Assembly: GCA_020426505.1 (NCBI GenBank)
Contig: JAGQPX010000026.1
Location: 1 to 41,964 of the forward strand
DNA length: 41,964 bases
Direction of reading: 5' to 3'
Source of the DNA: Planctomycetaceae bacterium
GTDB lineage: Bacteria > Planctomycetota > Planctomycetia > Planctomycetales > Planctomycetaceae
The notes beneath the pieces were generated by a model. It was not told the origin of the DNA and searched no databases. It worked only from the letters and a program-made list of their open reading frames with translations. Shown in pieces: positions 33,560 to 41,578 of the stretch. The translations under genes and the position numbers were made by a program. Position 1 is the first letter of the stretch. The number at the start of each line of letters is the position of its first letter.

Positions 33560-34798
33560 TCAGGCGGCCCTCTTCAAGTTGCTGGTCTCTGCAAGCATGC
33601 CGTCCAACACACCACGCACGGCTTGTCCCATCCTGATGACATGCTCGGTCGTGAGTGTGGGATGTACAGGGAACATCAGACTGGTCTCTCCCAGCTCCTG
33701 TGACACCTCACAGGGTGCTGAAGGAGCGAGCCCGGCCTGCTGAATCCCTTGTTCTAAATAAATCTCTGCACAACTTCCGCACCCGGCGGGAATGCCTGAG
33801 TCCTGCAGCTCACGGACCACGCGATCACGTGTCCATTCGCCTCGCAGGAACTCGGGCCGCAAGTAGGCGTAGAACTTGTAGCACGCATGTTTGACATGAC
33901 TCGGCGGAACTGCGACTCGCACGGTCGGATGATCGGAGAGCAGAGTCGTCAGCGTCGCTGCGTGACTCTGCCGGGTCTCGACCCACTCCGGCAGTCGCTC
34001 GAGTTGCACACGTCCGATAGCCGCCTGCATCTCGGTCAGTCGCCAGTTGGTGCCCAGCGAATCGTGCAGCCAACGGAACACGCCTTCGTGCTCGGTGTTG
34101 AAGACCGTGTCATAGCCCTTGCCGTGATCTTTGTAGCTCCAAGCCCGCTTCCAGACAGTCTCGTCGTCTGTGGTCAGGATGCCGCCTTCGCCGCCGGTCG
34201 AGATGATCTTGTCCTGACAGAAGGAGAACGCAGCGGCATGACCGAGCGAGCCGACCGGTTGATCGTGGTACTCCGCCCCGTGCGCCTGAGCGCAGTCCTC
34301 AATGACCTTGAGCCCGTGCTGATGGGCCAGAGACATGATCTCATCCATCTCGCAGGGCCAGCCGGCGAGGTGCACGCAGATGATGGCGCTCGTCCGTTCA
34401 GTGATCAGCGGCGCGAGCGTGCGGACAGATACGTTTCCGCTGGAGCGTTCGACGTCAGCGAAAATCGGTCTGCAACCTCTGGCGACGACAGCACTTGCTG
34501 TCGCCAGGAATGTGCGACAGGGGACGATGACTTCAGTGCCTTGCGGGATGTCGAGCGCTTCAAGGGCCAACTCCAGAGCGACCGTGCCATTGGCCACAGC
34601 GACCGCATGTCGTGTGCCGACGAATGAGGCAAACTCCTCCTCGAACTGACGCACATGATCGCCGGTCCAGGCATTCACTTTGCCCGACCGCAGCACGTCC
34701 GTGACGGCAGCGATCTGCTCGTCGTCATAGTGTGGCCACGTGGGCAACTCGGCAGACGGCAGTCGGAGAATGGCTGACTCAGCCTGTTGGCTCGTCAT
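33560..34798 (-). CDS. DegT/DnrJ/EryC1-family sugar aminotransferase
   Basis: 412 residues from ATG 34798 with GAGG 7 bases upstream. PLP enzyme: the aldimine Lys is in FSFCQDKIISTGGEGG (Lys197) and the pyridine-binding Asp in EDCAQAHGA (Asp168). It starts LPTWPHYDDEQIAAVTDVLRSG, typical of the PglE-like branch. It should transfer an amino group to the 4-keto sugar made by the dehydratase encoded next to it. It follows the acetyltransferase gene after 304 bp that hold palindromic element B1. Confidence 0.93.
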   Translation of the reverse strand: MTSQQAESAILRLPSAELPTWPHYDDEQIAAVTDVLRSGKVNAWTGDHVRQFEEEFASFVGTRHAVAVANGTVALELALEALDIPQGTEVIVPCRTFLATASAVVARGCRPIFADVERSSGNVSVRTLAPLITERTSAIICVHLAGWPCEMDEIMSLAHQHGLKVIEDCAQAHGAEYHDQPVGSLGHAAAFSFCQDKIISTGGEGGILTTDDETVWKRAWSYKDHGKGYDTVFNTEHEGVFRWLHDSLGTNWRLTEMQAAIGRVQLERLPEWVETRQSHAATLTTLLSDHPTVRVAVPPSHVKHACYKFYAYLRPEFLRGEWTRDRVVRELQDSGIPAGCGSCAEIYLEQGIQQAGLAPSAPCEVSQELGETSLMFPVHPTLTTEHVIRMGQAVRGVLDGMLAETSNLKRAA

Positions 34799-34983
34799 CA
34801 AAGAACCTCAAATAAGGCCCGCAAATTGCGATGAAATGGGATGTTTAAGGGGGTGATTCGTGTCAGACCGGAGAACCCGGCCCCATCAGGAAGCGGCGGA
34901 ATCTACCGGAAAACGCCAACCGGGGTCAATATGATCTCTCTCCGATAAATCCCCCCTCATCACGGTCATCGCTTGAGGATCGG

Positions 34984-35086
34984 GTTGGCACGTCACTGAC
35001 CAACGGGAGGGCGTGGCGAGGGCTTTGAGGGGTGACATTGTTCCAGAATCGATCACCACGCCCTTCCTGACGTCAGGGCGTGCCAC
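34984..35086 (+). repeat. Palindromic element, family B copy 1
   Basis: 103 bp with imperfect inverted ends: GTTGGCACGTCACTGACCAA at the left and CACGCCCTTCCTGACGTCAG then GGCGTGCCAC at the right. It has the same length and orientation as copy 2 at 36404. A short AGGAAGCGGCG remnant of family A lies nearby at about 34880-34895. The rest of the 304-bp gap holds no gene. Confidence 0.82.
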
Positions 35087-35102
35087 ACGATCACATCTGA
35101 CA

Positions 35103-35753
35103 TCACGCAGCGTCAGACACGATCGATCGGATGACCTGCGCCGGACAACCGACCGCAACGACGTTGGATGGCAGATCGCGAATGACCGCTGCCCCGCCGC
35201 CGACGACCGTGTTTTCGCCGATCGTGATCCCCTGCAGGACAGACGCGCCAATGCCGATCGTCGCTGCGTTGCCGACCGTCACATTGCCGGACAGATGTAC
35301 GCCGGGACTGATGTTCACGTACTCGCCGATGTGTCCGTCGTGATCGACGGAGGCACTCGTGTTAACGATGCAGTGACGGCTCAGCACGGTCTCCGGCTGG
35401 ACGACGGCTCCCGCCATCACGACGGCTCCTTCGTGTAGCACGACCGTGGGATCGACGTAGGCATGAGGATGCACGACGGTGATCCAATTGAACGGCAGCC
35501 GCTCTGCCAGTATGTGACGGACACGGGGCGAGCCGATGCCGATCACCGCATCGGCCCAGGGATACTTGAGCGACGCTGCGTCAATCGTGCCTTCGATCTC
35601 GACGCCCAACAAGTTTTGACCGTGCCGAGAGGCGTCATCATCGAAGGCTGCCGTCACGTGACGGCCCATCGCGCGGAGCGTGCTGACGAGCACCTTGGCA
35701 TGCCCTCCTCCGCCAATCACGATCAACGGTCGTTGTTCTGGTCGTGCGTGCAT
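35103..35753 (-). CDS. Sugar O/N-acetyltransferase, NeuD/PglD family
   Basis: 216 residues from ATG 35753, with a GAGGAGGG site upstream. An N-terminal Rossmann-like part (IVIGGGGHAKVLVS) binds the nucleotide sugar. A left-handed beta-helix of hexapeptide repeats follows (about 95-210; VVHPHAYVD, GEYVNISPG, NVTVGNAATIGIGA). The catalytic His is His138 in SVDHDGHIG. It should acetylate the 4-amino group added by the DegT enzyme. The start codon shares one base with the stop of the phosphoglycosyl transferase gene (TGATG), so the two are translationally coupled. Confidence 0.93.
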   Translation of the reverse strand: MHARPEQRPLIVIGGGGHAKVLVSTLRAMGRHVTAAFDDDASRHGQNLLGVEIEGTIDAASLKYPWADAVIGIGSPRVRHILAERLPFNWITVVHPHAYVDPTVVLHEGAVVMAGAVVQPETVLSRHCIVNTSASVDHDGHIGEYVNISPGVHLSGNVTVGNAATIGIGASVLQGITIGENTVVGGGAAVIRDLPSNVVAVGCPAQVIRSIVSDAA

Positions 35754-36385
35754 CAGGCCGCCCTCCTCACGTGGGTTCCGGTAAAAGCTGTCATCGTGGC
35801 ACATCCATCCGCACTGATGTCATCCCGCCGCAGCACCTTGACGACGGTCAGCACGAGAATCCGCAGGTCGAGGGGGAGACTCGCGTGATCGACGTACCAC
35901 ACGTCCATGTCAAATCGCTCTTCCCACCCGATCTGATTGCGACCATTGACTTGTGCCCATCCGGTCAGGCCAGGTCGCACCTCGTGACGGCGTGCCTGTT
36001 CGTCCGAGTACAATGGCAGGTAACGTTCAAGCAGCGGTCGGGGCCCCACGAGACTCATGTCTCCTCGCAAAATGTTCCAGAGTTCGGGCAGCTCATCGAG
36101 ACTCGATGACCTGAGGAAATGTCCGAACGATGTCATGCGTTGATCGTCCGGCAATGGCTGACCATCCGCTCCACACGCATCGGTCATCGTGCGGAACTTG
36201 AGCAACCGGAACGACAGGCCATCACGTCCCGGTCGCTGTTGGATGAACAGCACCGGACTGCCCAGTTTGACGCGGACCAGCAGAGCAGTCACCGCTAGGA
36301 CTGGTGCCAGTACGATCAGCGCCGTTGTTGACACAATGACGTCCAATAGTCTTTTACCGTGTGATTGATAAATCGTTCTCTGCAT
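35753..36385 (-). CDS. Bacterial sugar transferase (PglC-like phosphoglycosyl transferase)
   Basis: 210 residues. A single hydrophobic re-entrant segment after KRLLDVIVS is followed by LKFRTM. The catalytic Asp-Glu pair is in SSSLDELPELWN (Asp97, Glu98), and then comes MSLVGPRPLL. It transfers a sugar-1-phosphate from a nucleotide sugar to undecaprenyl phosphate, starting a lipid-linked glycan. Length matches the small monotopic family rather than the long WbaP type. Coupling to the acetyltransferase suggests its substrate is the acetylated diamino sugar. Confidence 0.94.
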   Translation of the reverse strand: MQRTIYQSHGKRLLDVIVSTTALIVLAPVLAVTALLVRVKLGSPVLFIQQRPGRDGLSFRLLKFRTMTDACGADGQPLPDDQRMTSFGHFLRSSSLDELPELWNILRGDMSLVGPRPLLERYLPLYSDEQARRHEVRPGLTGWAQVNGRNQIGWEERFDMDVWYVDHASLPLDLRILVLTVVKVLRRDDISADGCATMTAFTGTHVRRAA

Positions 36386-36403
36386 CAGAGTTCCCCCTTC
36401 CGG

Positions 36404-36506
36404 GTGGCACGCTCAGACCAACGGGATGGGCGTGGTCGAGTGCGGGTGAGTTGTCGATGTCTTGTCAGTCGTGCGCCACGCCCTTCCTGACGTCAGTGCG
36501 TGCCAC
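36404..36506 (+). repeat. Palindromic element, family B copy 2
   Basis: 103 bp: GTGGCACGCTCAGACCAACG at the left and CGCCACGCCCTTCCTGACGT then GCGTGCCAC at the right. The two ends are imperfect inverted copies. It fills the 139-bp gap between two cluster genes that otherwise appear to be one transcription unit. Confidence 0.84.
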
Positions 36507-36524
36507 CCCGTGTCTATTGCCTTC

Positions 36525-37748
36525 CTATGCGGCACCCTTCATCGCAACCTGTTGAATCGTGTCACGGAACTCGATGGCCTGTTGGTCGCGGTCGAAGTGT
36601 TGTTGGACGTAGGCCCGGGCGGAGCGGCCCATTTCGATTGCGCGGTTACGGTCGTGGGCGAGTTCTGCCACCGCATGAGCCAGTGCATCGGCATTGCCGG
36701 GGGGGACTACGATGCCGCCGTCCGCCTTCTCAACGACGTCGCGAATCACGCCGTCGATGCCGAGAATCGTGGGACGGGCCGCGGCCATGTAATCGAACAC
36801 TTTGTTCGGGTACGTCGTTTTAAACATCGGGATGTCCTGCAGAGTCGCGAGGCAGGCGTCGCTCATCGCCAGGAACTGAGGCATCTCCGCTTTGGGTCGT
36901 GGTCCGGTGAAAGTCACGTTGGACAGGCCCATGTCCTGTGTCCGTTTTTCGAGGCGGGTGCGTTCCTTGCCATCGCCGACGATGAGAAACTGGACATCGT
37001 GTGAGTCGCGGAGTCGGTCAGCCGCGTCGAGGACGACGTCCAGATCGTTCGCCATCCCGATGGCCCCTGCGTATGTGACGACGAACTTGCCATCGAGGTT
37101 GAACTCACGCCGGAGATGACTGCCGTCGATGGTCTCCGTGAACAGCGACGTATCAACACCGTTGGGGACAAAGCTCACCTTGGCTTCCGGGACGCCTTTG
37201 TGAATAAGGTACTCACGGTAGGCTGGCGAGTTGACCACGATGTGCGTCGATCGGTTGTACAGGAACATCTCCAACTTGCGGGCGAACCAGATGAGCGCCG
37301 GGTTCTTGAGCAAGCCAATGTCGATCGCGAACTCGGGCCACAAGTCGCGGACTTCGAGCACGAACGGTACCCGCTTGATTACGGAGACCAACCATGCGGA
37401 GAGCAACTGAAAGATGGGCGGCGAAGTCCCCATCACGAGATCGACATTCCTGACCCACAGGGCTGTCCAGACGGAACTGACCATGAACGACAGGAACGAG
37501 ACGACTCGCCAGACATAACTGCGATGCAGAGCTGCGAACGTCCAGGCGCGACGCACACGGACGCCGTCGTATTGCTCGATGCCGTCTGCGGGCGGCTCGA
37601 CCTGTTTGCCGCTGTGATACGACAGATTGCTGGCGACGATGGTGAAGTTATTCCCTTCACGCACAAAGCGTTGCCCCAGTTCAAGGTGCCGCGTACCTCC
37701 CGCTTCCTTGGGCGAGATGAACGCCTGATGAATCAACATGACATGCAT
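36525..37748 (-). CDS. GT4-family glycosyltransferase
   Basis: 407 residues from ATG 37748 (MHVMLIHQAFISPKEAGGTR), the usual family start; an upstream in-frame ATG adds 15 residues. GT-B fold. The N-terminal acceptor domain has RDLWPE and SPAYREYL; the nucleotide-sugar domain has SFVPNGVDTSLF, VTYAGAIG and KVFDYMAAARPTILGIDG. It resembles WbuB-like N-acetyl-fucosamine/galactosamine transferases. It adds a sugar to the lipid-linked chain on the cytoplasmic face. The heparinase-like gene ends 8 bp upstream, so the two are co-transcribed. Confidence 0.93.
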   Translation of the reverse strand: MHVMLIHQAFISPKEAGGTRHLELGQRFVREGNNFTIVASNLSYHSGKQVEPPADGIEQYDGVRVRRAWTFAALHRSYVWRVVSFLSFMVSSVWTALWVRNVDLVMGTSPPIFQLLSAWLVSVIKRVPFVLEVRDLWPEFAIDIGLLKNPALIWFARKLEMFLYNRSTHIVVNSPAYREYLIHKGVPEAKVSFVPNGVDTSLFTETIDGSHLRREFNLDGKFVVTYAGAIGMANDLDVVLDAADRLRDSHDVQFLIVGDGKERTRLEKRTQDMGLSNVTFTGPRPKAEMPQFLAMSDACLATLQDIPMFKTTYPNKVFDYMAAARPTILGIDGVIRDVVEKADGGIVVPPGNADALAHAVAELAHDRNRAIEMGRSARAYVQQHFDRDQQAIEFRDTIQQVAMKGAA

Positions 37749-37756
37749 GGTGCTGC

Positions 37757-39949
37757 TCAATTCATTGAGGGGCCGCCCGTCGCCCCGGTCCATTGGTCGG
37801 TGAGGACTCCGGTCACAGTGGCCGAAGTGAGAAGTGATTCGGATGTCGGTTTTTCGATCGAGTGCTGCACACGACAGGACCAGTCCTTGGTCGTGGCAAT
37901 GACCTGACCCACGCAGAGTTTGAGGTCAGTGACGTTCGGCCCCAACAGTGTCCAGAACATGACGGACGTGTCTTCCGACAGACAGGCGAGTGAGATTGCC
38001 GGTTGCCGGTCGCCGTAGTGTGGGGCATACCAACCACGCGAACTGAGCCGATCGGCCCGCGCGCATGTGAGTTCGGTCGAAGTGTCAGCGGCGATGCGAA
38101 TGTCGTACGGGCCGTGTAGCGTCTTTAGCGTGAGGTGATGCTGTGACTCGTCCAACTCGTACGGCACATCCATCAACAGCCAATGGAGTCGATAGGTGTG
38201 CAGTGCGTCGCTCTTGAGTGAGTCAACGATCAACCAATGCTCCGCGCCGATTCGCAGGATTCCTCGGCGATGTTCAACCGACGACGCAAGCCGCTTGTAT
38301 CCGTCGTGCGTCCCTTCCCAGTAGGAGAGATTTCCTTGTTCAGAGGAGACGATGGGCGATTGCTCACCGCTCAACCACGGCAGCCACAGGAAGCGACCGA
38401 CACGGTCCATTTGGTCACGTCCATCGACGGTGACCGTGTTGTGATATCCGGTCCTTGCGAGTGGCGTGTGCCACGGTGGGGCGGCGTTGTAGGAGTAGGT
38501 ACCCGCGTCGATGGCGACGTTCTGCCCCCGCCACCAGATGTCCGTGTGCAACATGTCAGCATGAGCCGGTCGATGCCGGAACGACCCGGCTCGTGTCATG
38601 ACGTGTCCGTGATGCGAACGCAGGACCGAGTATCCGGATTCCCGTCCCTGCCAGTCATGACGCTTCCGCTCCTCGACTGGGGACTCAATGGCTTCGGTCC
38701 CGCACAGCCAGAGCAACTCTTCATTCCACGGGCCGGCTACCAGACACCGCTTGCGGCTTCGCATCCAGTATGAACTCTGCACCACCGGCCGGTAATCCTC
38801 CACCGCACAGTTCGTGAGCGGCAATACCAATGCCCCGTCGTTCGCTCCATGTCGTGGCAGACATCCGGTCGCTTCGTCCTGCAACTGCCACAGGAACTCC
38901 CCAGCCCGGCCGACTCGTTCCTGCAGTTCGTCCGACAGCGGTTGTCCGTGTAACTCACCCAGACGAATCGACCACAGACAGGCGTGAAGCATGACCCGCT
39001 GATAGTTCACCGAGTGCTGGGAGAAGGCCCCGTCCGCGTCGATCAGTTTGCGACACTGATGTTCGAGGGCGTCGCGTCCGAGTTGTTTCCATCGGTCTGA
39101 CGACTTGAACTCCGGGAACAACAGGCCGAGTGTCCAGAGGCCGCTCGCCTCCGAGATGCCATGATTGTTCTGCTGACTGAGGGCGTAAGAGAGATTCGCT
39201 TCGATGCGTCGCCCCGATACGGCAAGCAACTGTGCCAGCATCGCGACCCGTGCGGGTGTCGTCTCCGGCGAGTCTGCGAACCCGTACAGTCCGAAGCAGC
39301 AGGCCATGACTCGTAGGGCGACTTCCTGACCGCACTTCCAGTTAACACCGTGTTGCGGCGGGTTGGACTCGCGCCAGTCTTCGACCAGTCGCCAGAAGAG
39401 CCGGGCGAAACGCTCATCACCCGTTCGCCAATACGCACGCACCAACGGGTACACCCACGCAAACCGGCTTGGCTCCCAGACGAACTTGATGTCGCCGCCA
39501 TCAAAGTCGCCAATCTCACTCCAGTGACGATCAGCGGGATACTCCTGTCCGCTCACCGGATGCAAATGCCAGTTAGGCGGACAGCCGAGGTTGATCGAGT
39601 GATGTTCGAAGAACCGAAACACACCATCGAAAAGGGCATCCGCGATGCGGACTGGGCTTGTTGAGGCAGCATCCCATCGTCGAAAGTGTGGCTGCCATTT
39701 CTCACGATCGGCTGCGTCGAACAGAAACGGCACATTCTGCTCTGCCCGATGAGCCGCATACGTCACAGAGTCCGCCAGTGATGGATCACACAGGAAGCTC
39801 GACAGCGATTGTGCGTCCCACGATGTCGCGGGGAGTGACCGTCGCATGAGTCCTGACCGTCGCCGCAGCGCGTACCCGGCGCGGAACATCAGCCAGCCGG
39901 GGCCGAAGTGCCGCCAAAGGTGAACGGTGGTTTGCAGAGATTTGTTCAA
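37757..39949 (-). CDS. Heparinase II/III-like polysaccharide lyase
   Basis: 730 residues from a TTG at 39949 (then NKSLQTTVHLWRHFGPGWLMF), chosen because the longer frame (to 40144) would run through the small secreted-protein gene at 40008-40364 and reads as noise there. An ATG at 39889 is also possible. An alpha/alpha-toroid domain (about 30-390) carries SQQNNHGISEASGLW, the expected Asn-His region. A beta-sheet domain follows (SFRHRPAHADMLHTDIWW, IDAGTYSYN, HNTVTVDG). Lyases of this type are common in planctomycete and Gram-negative surface-polysaccharide clusters, where they trim or release the polymer made by the cluster. No clear signal peptide is seen. Confidence 0.9.
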   Translation of the reverse strand: MNKSLQTTVHLWRHFGPGWLMFRAGYALRRRSGLMRRSLPATSWDAQSLSSFLCDPSLADSVTYAAHRAEQNVPFLFDAADREKWQPHFRRWDAASTSPVRIADALFDGVFRFFEHHSINLGCPPNWHLHPVSGQEYPADRHWSEIGDFDGGDIKFVWEPSRFAWVYPLVRAYWRTGDERFARLFWRLVEDWRESNPPQHGVNWKCGQEVALRVMACCFGLYGFADSPETTPARVAMLAQLLAVSGRRIEANLSYALSQQNNHGISEASGLWTLGLLFPEFKSSDRWKQLGRDALEHQCRKLIDADGAFSQHSVNYQRVMLHACLWSIRLGELHGQPLSDELQERVGRAGEFLWQLQDEATGCLPRHGANDGALVLPLTNCAVEDYRPVVQSSYWMRSRKRCLVAGPWNEELLWLCGTEAIESPVEERKRHDWQGRESGYSVLRSHHGHVMTRAGSFRHRPAHADMLHTDIWWRGQNVAIDAGTYSYNAAPPWHTPLARTGYHNTVTVDGRDQMDRVGRFLWLPWLSGEQSPIVSSEQGNLSYWEGTHDGYKRLASSVEHRRGILRIGAEHWLIVDSLKSDALHTYRLHWLLMDVPYELDESQHHLTLKTLHGPYDIRIAADTSTELTCARADRLSSRGWYAPHYGDRQPAISLACLSEDTSVMFWTLLGPNVTDLKLCVGQVIATTKDWSCRVQHSIEKPTSESLLTSATVTGVLTDQWTGATGGPSMN

Positions 39950-40007
39950 CGGTCCATCGTTGTTGAAGAGTTGCTCATCCTTGAGCAATGCCGATCGTTT
40001 GCAGAAA

Positions 40008-40364
40008 CTAGCGAATTGGGATGGGGGCTTCTTTGGAAAGCACGCTAAGATCAAATTGAATTCTTTCCGCCTTGAGAATCGATTTGTCAGCCTCAATTCG
40101 AGCGTTCGTAAAAACACCGACAGGCTTGCCACCATCGAACTCAATACTCATACGATCAAACAAGATTCGTGTTTGCCCCACCTGATGCGGATCGGTCGCA
40201 GCCTTCAGCACCCATTGGGCTTGCCCCGATTCGTCATTGATTGTCTGGAGTAGCTGAAACTGTCGACCATGACTCTCGACAACGATCTCATCACTTGCGA
40301 ACGACAGAACTCCCATCGAGTGCAAAATCACACCAGAGATCAATGTCATCTGTTTGAGGGACAT
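40008..40364 (-). CDS. Small secreted protein in polysaccharide cluster
   Basis: 118 residues from ATG 40364, with GGAG 8 bases upstream. A signal peptide (MSLKQMTLISGVILHSMGVLSFA) is followed by a beta-rich mature domain of about 95 residues ending in SVLSKEAPIPIR. It has no cysteines in the mature part and I recognise no family. It lies between the wecB-like gene (40 bp) and the lyase (58 bp) and is more AT-rich than either. Probably a periplasmic accessory protein of the cluster. Confidence 0.7.
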   Translation of the reverse strand: MSLKQMTLISGVILHSMGVLSFASDEIVVESHGRQFQLLQTINDESGQAQWVLKAATDPHQVGQTRILFDRMSIEFDGGKPVGVFTNARIEADKSILKAERIQFDLSVLSKEAPIPIR

Positions 40365-40404
40365 GCTTAAACTCCATTCGATTTGAGATGCGTGTAGCAT
40401 TTGG

Positions 40405-41475
40405 CTATACGGTCGTGAGAACTCCGACGATGCGTTCGGCGGCGTGGCCGTCCCATTTTTCGGGGATGCGACCGGCTTTGCCGTCGCCGGCAAGGATCTT
40501 GTTGACCTCGGCTCGCAGGTGGTCCATGTCGGTGCCGACGAGGGTGTTGGTTCCTTCGGTGACCGTGATCGGCCGTTCGGTGTTCTCGCGGATCGTCAGG
40601 CAGGGGACGCCGAGGGCCGTCGTCTCTTCCTGCAGTCCGCCCGAGTCGGTCATCACAAACTTGGCGTGCTTCTGCAGGGCGAGGCTCTCAAGATAGCCGA
40701 CCGGCTCCAACACGATGATGTTTGGTGTGTCGAGCACGTTCGCGTCGAGGGCTTCGATGCGTGACTTGGTGCGGGGGTGGATCGGGAACACGATCGGAAT
40801 CTGTTGGCTAATGTCCTTCAAAGCCGCAATGATCCGGGTCAGCGTCTCTGGTACGTCGACGTTAGACGGGCGATGCATCGTGAGCAGCGAGTATTCGCCG
40901 TCGAGTCCGGGGACTCTGGGCATGGTTGCCTTGTCGACGAGATAACGCACCGTGTCGATCATGACGTTGCCAACGAAGTGGACCTTCTCGCCGGGGACGC
41001 CTTCGTTGGCGAGGTTCTGCTCGGCTTCGGGCGATGTCGTGAGTAACAGATCCGAGAGTTGATCGGTGACGAGGCGGTTCAACTCTTCGGGCATCTCACG
41101 ATCGAACGAACGCAGGCCCGCTTCGACGTGGGCGACCTTGATGCCGAGTTTCGCAGCGACAAGAGCCGCAGCAACAGTCGAGTTGATGTCGCCGTAGACC
41201 ATGACCCAGTCGGGCTTGTGTTCGAGGACCGTCTCTTCGAAACGGATCATGATCTCTGCGGTCTGCTTGGCATGCGAGCCTGAGCCGACTTCGAGACTGA
41301 CGTCCGGGCGGGGGATCTCCAACTGCTCGAAGAAGATGTCCGAGAGGTTCGGGTCGTAGTGCTGGCCGGTGTGGACGAGTGTCTGCTCGATGTCCGACCT
41401 GTCGCGAAAGGCGCGAATGACCGGGGCGACTTTCATGAAGTTCGGCCGGGCTCCGACGACGTGTAACAGATGCAT
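40405..41475 (-). CDS. wecB: UDP-N-acetylglucosamine 2-epimerase (non-hydrolysing)
   Basis: 356 residues. It opens VVGARPNFMKVAPV and has VHTGQHYD, GDINSTVAA, HVEAGLRSFDREMPEE, HRPSNVD and the nucleotide-binding TDSGGLQEE. Length and motifs fit the cytoplasmic WecB/MnaA family that interconverts UDP-GlcNAc and UDP-ManNAc, supplying a second sugar for the polymer. The start is clear. It follows the partial oxidoreductase gene by about 100 bp, where element C lies. Confidence 0.95.
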   Translation of the reverse strand: MHLLHVVGARPNFMKVAPVIRAFRDRSDIEQTLVHTGQHYDPNLSDIFFEQLEIPRPDVSLEVGSGSHAKQTAEIMIRFEETVLEHKPDWVMVYGDINSTVAAALVAAKLGIKVAHVEAGLRSFDREMPEELNRLVTDQLSDLLLTTSPEAEQNLANEGVPGEKVHFVGNVMIDTVRYLVDKATMPRVPGLDGEYSLLTMHRPSNVDVPETLTRIIAALKDISQQIPIVFPIHPRTKSRIEALDANVLDTPNIIVLEPVGYLESLALQKHAKFVMTDSGGLQEETTALGVPCLTIRENTERPITVTEGTNTLVGTDMDHLRAEVNKILAGDGKAGRIPEKWDGHAAERIVGVLTTV

Positions 41476-41493
41476 GTCCGTCTCGAATTGTTT

Positions 41494-41564
41494 GTAGCTG
41501 GATTCGCCAGAATTCAGCCGTGTCTCATTTTGTGCGTTGTCTGAACTCTGGCGAGTTCAGCTAC
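41494..41564 (+). repeat. Palindromic element, family C
   Basis: 71 bp. The left arm GTAGCTGGATTCGCCAGAAT (41494-41513) and right arm CTGAACTCTGGCGAGTTCAG followed by CTAC (41541-41564) are imperfect inverted copies of about 24 bases around a 23-base centre. It differs in sequence from families A and B. It lies between two genes of the same strand. Confidence 0.75.
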
Positions 41565-41578
41565 GGAAAAGTGTCGCG

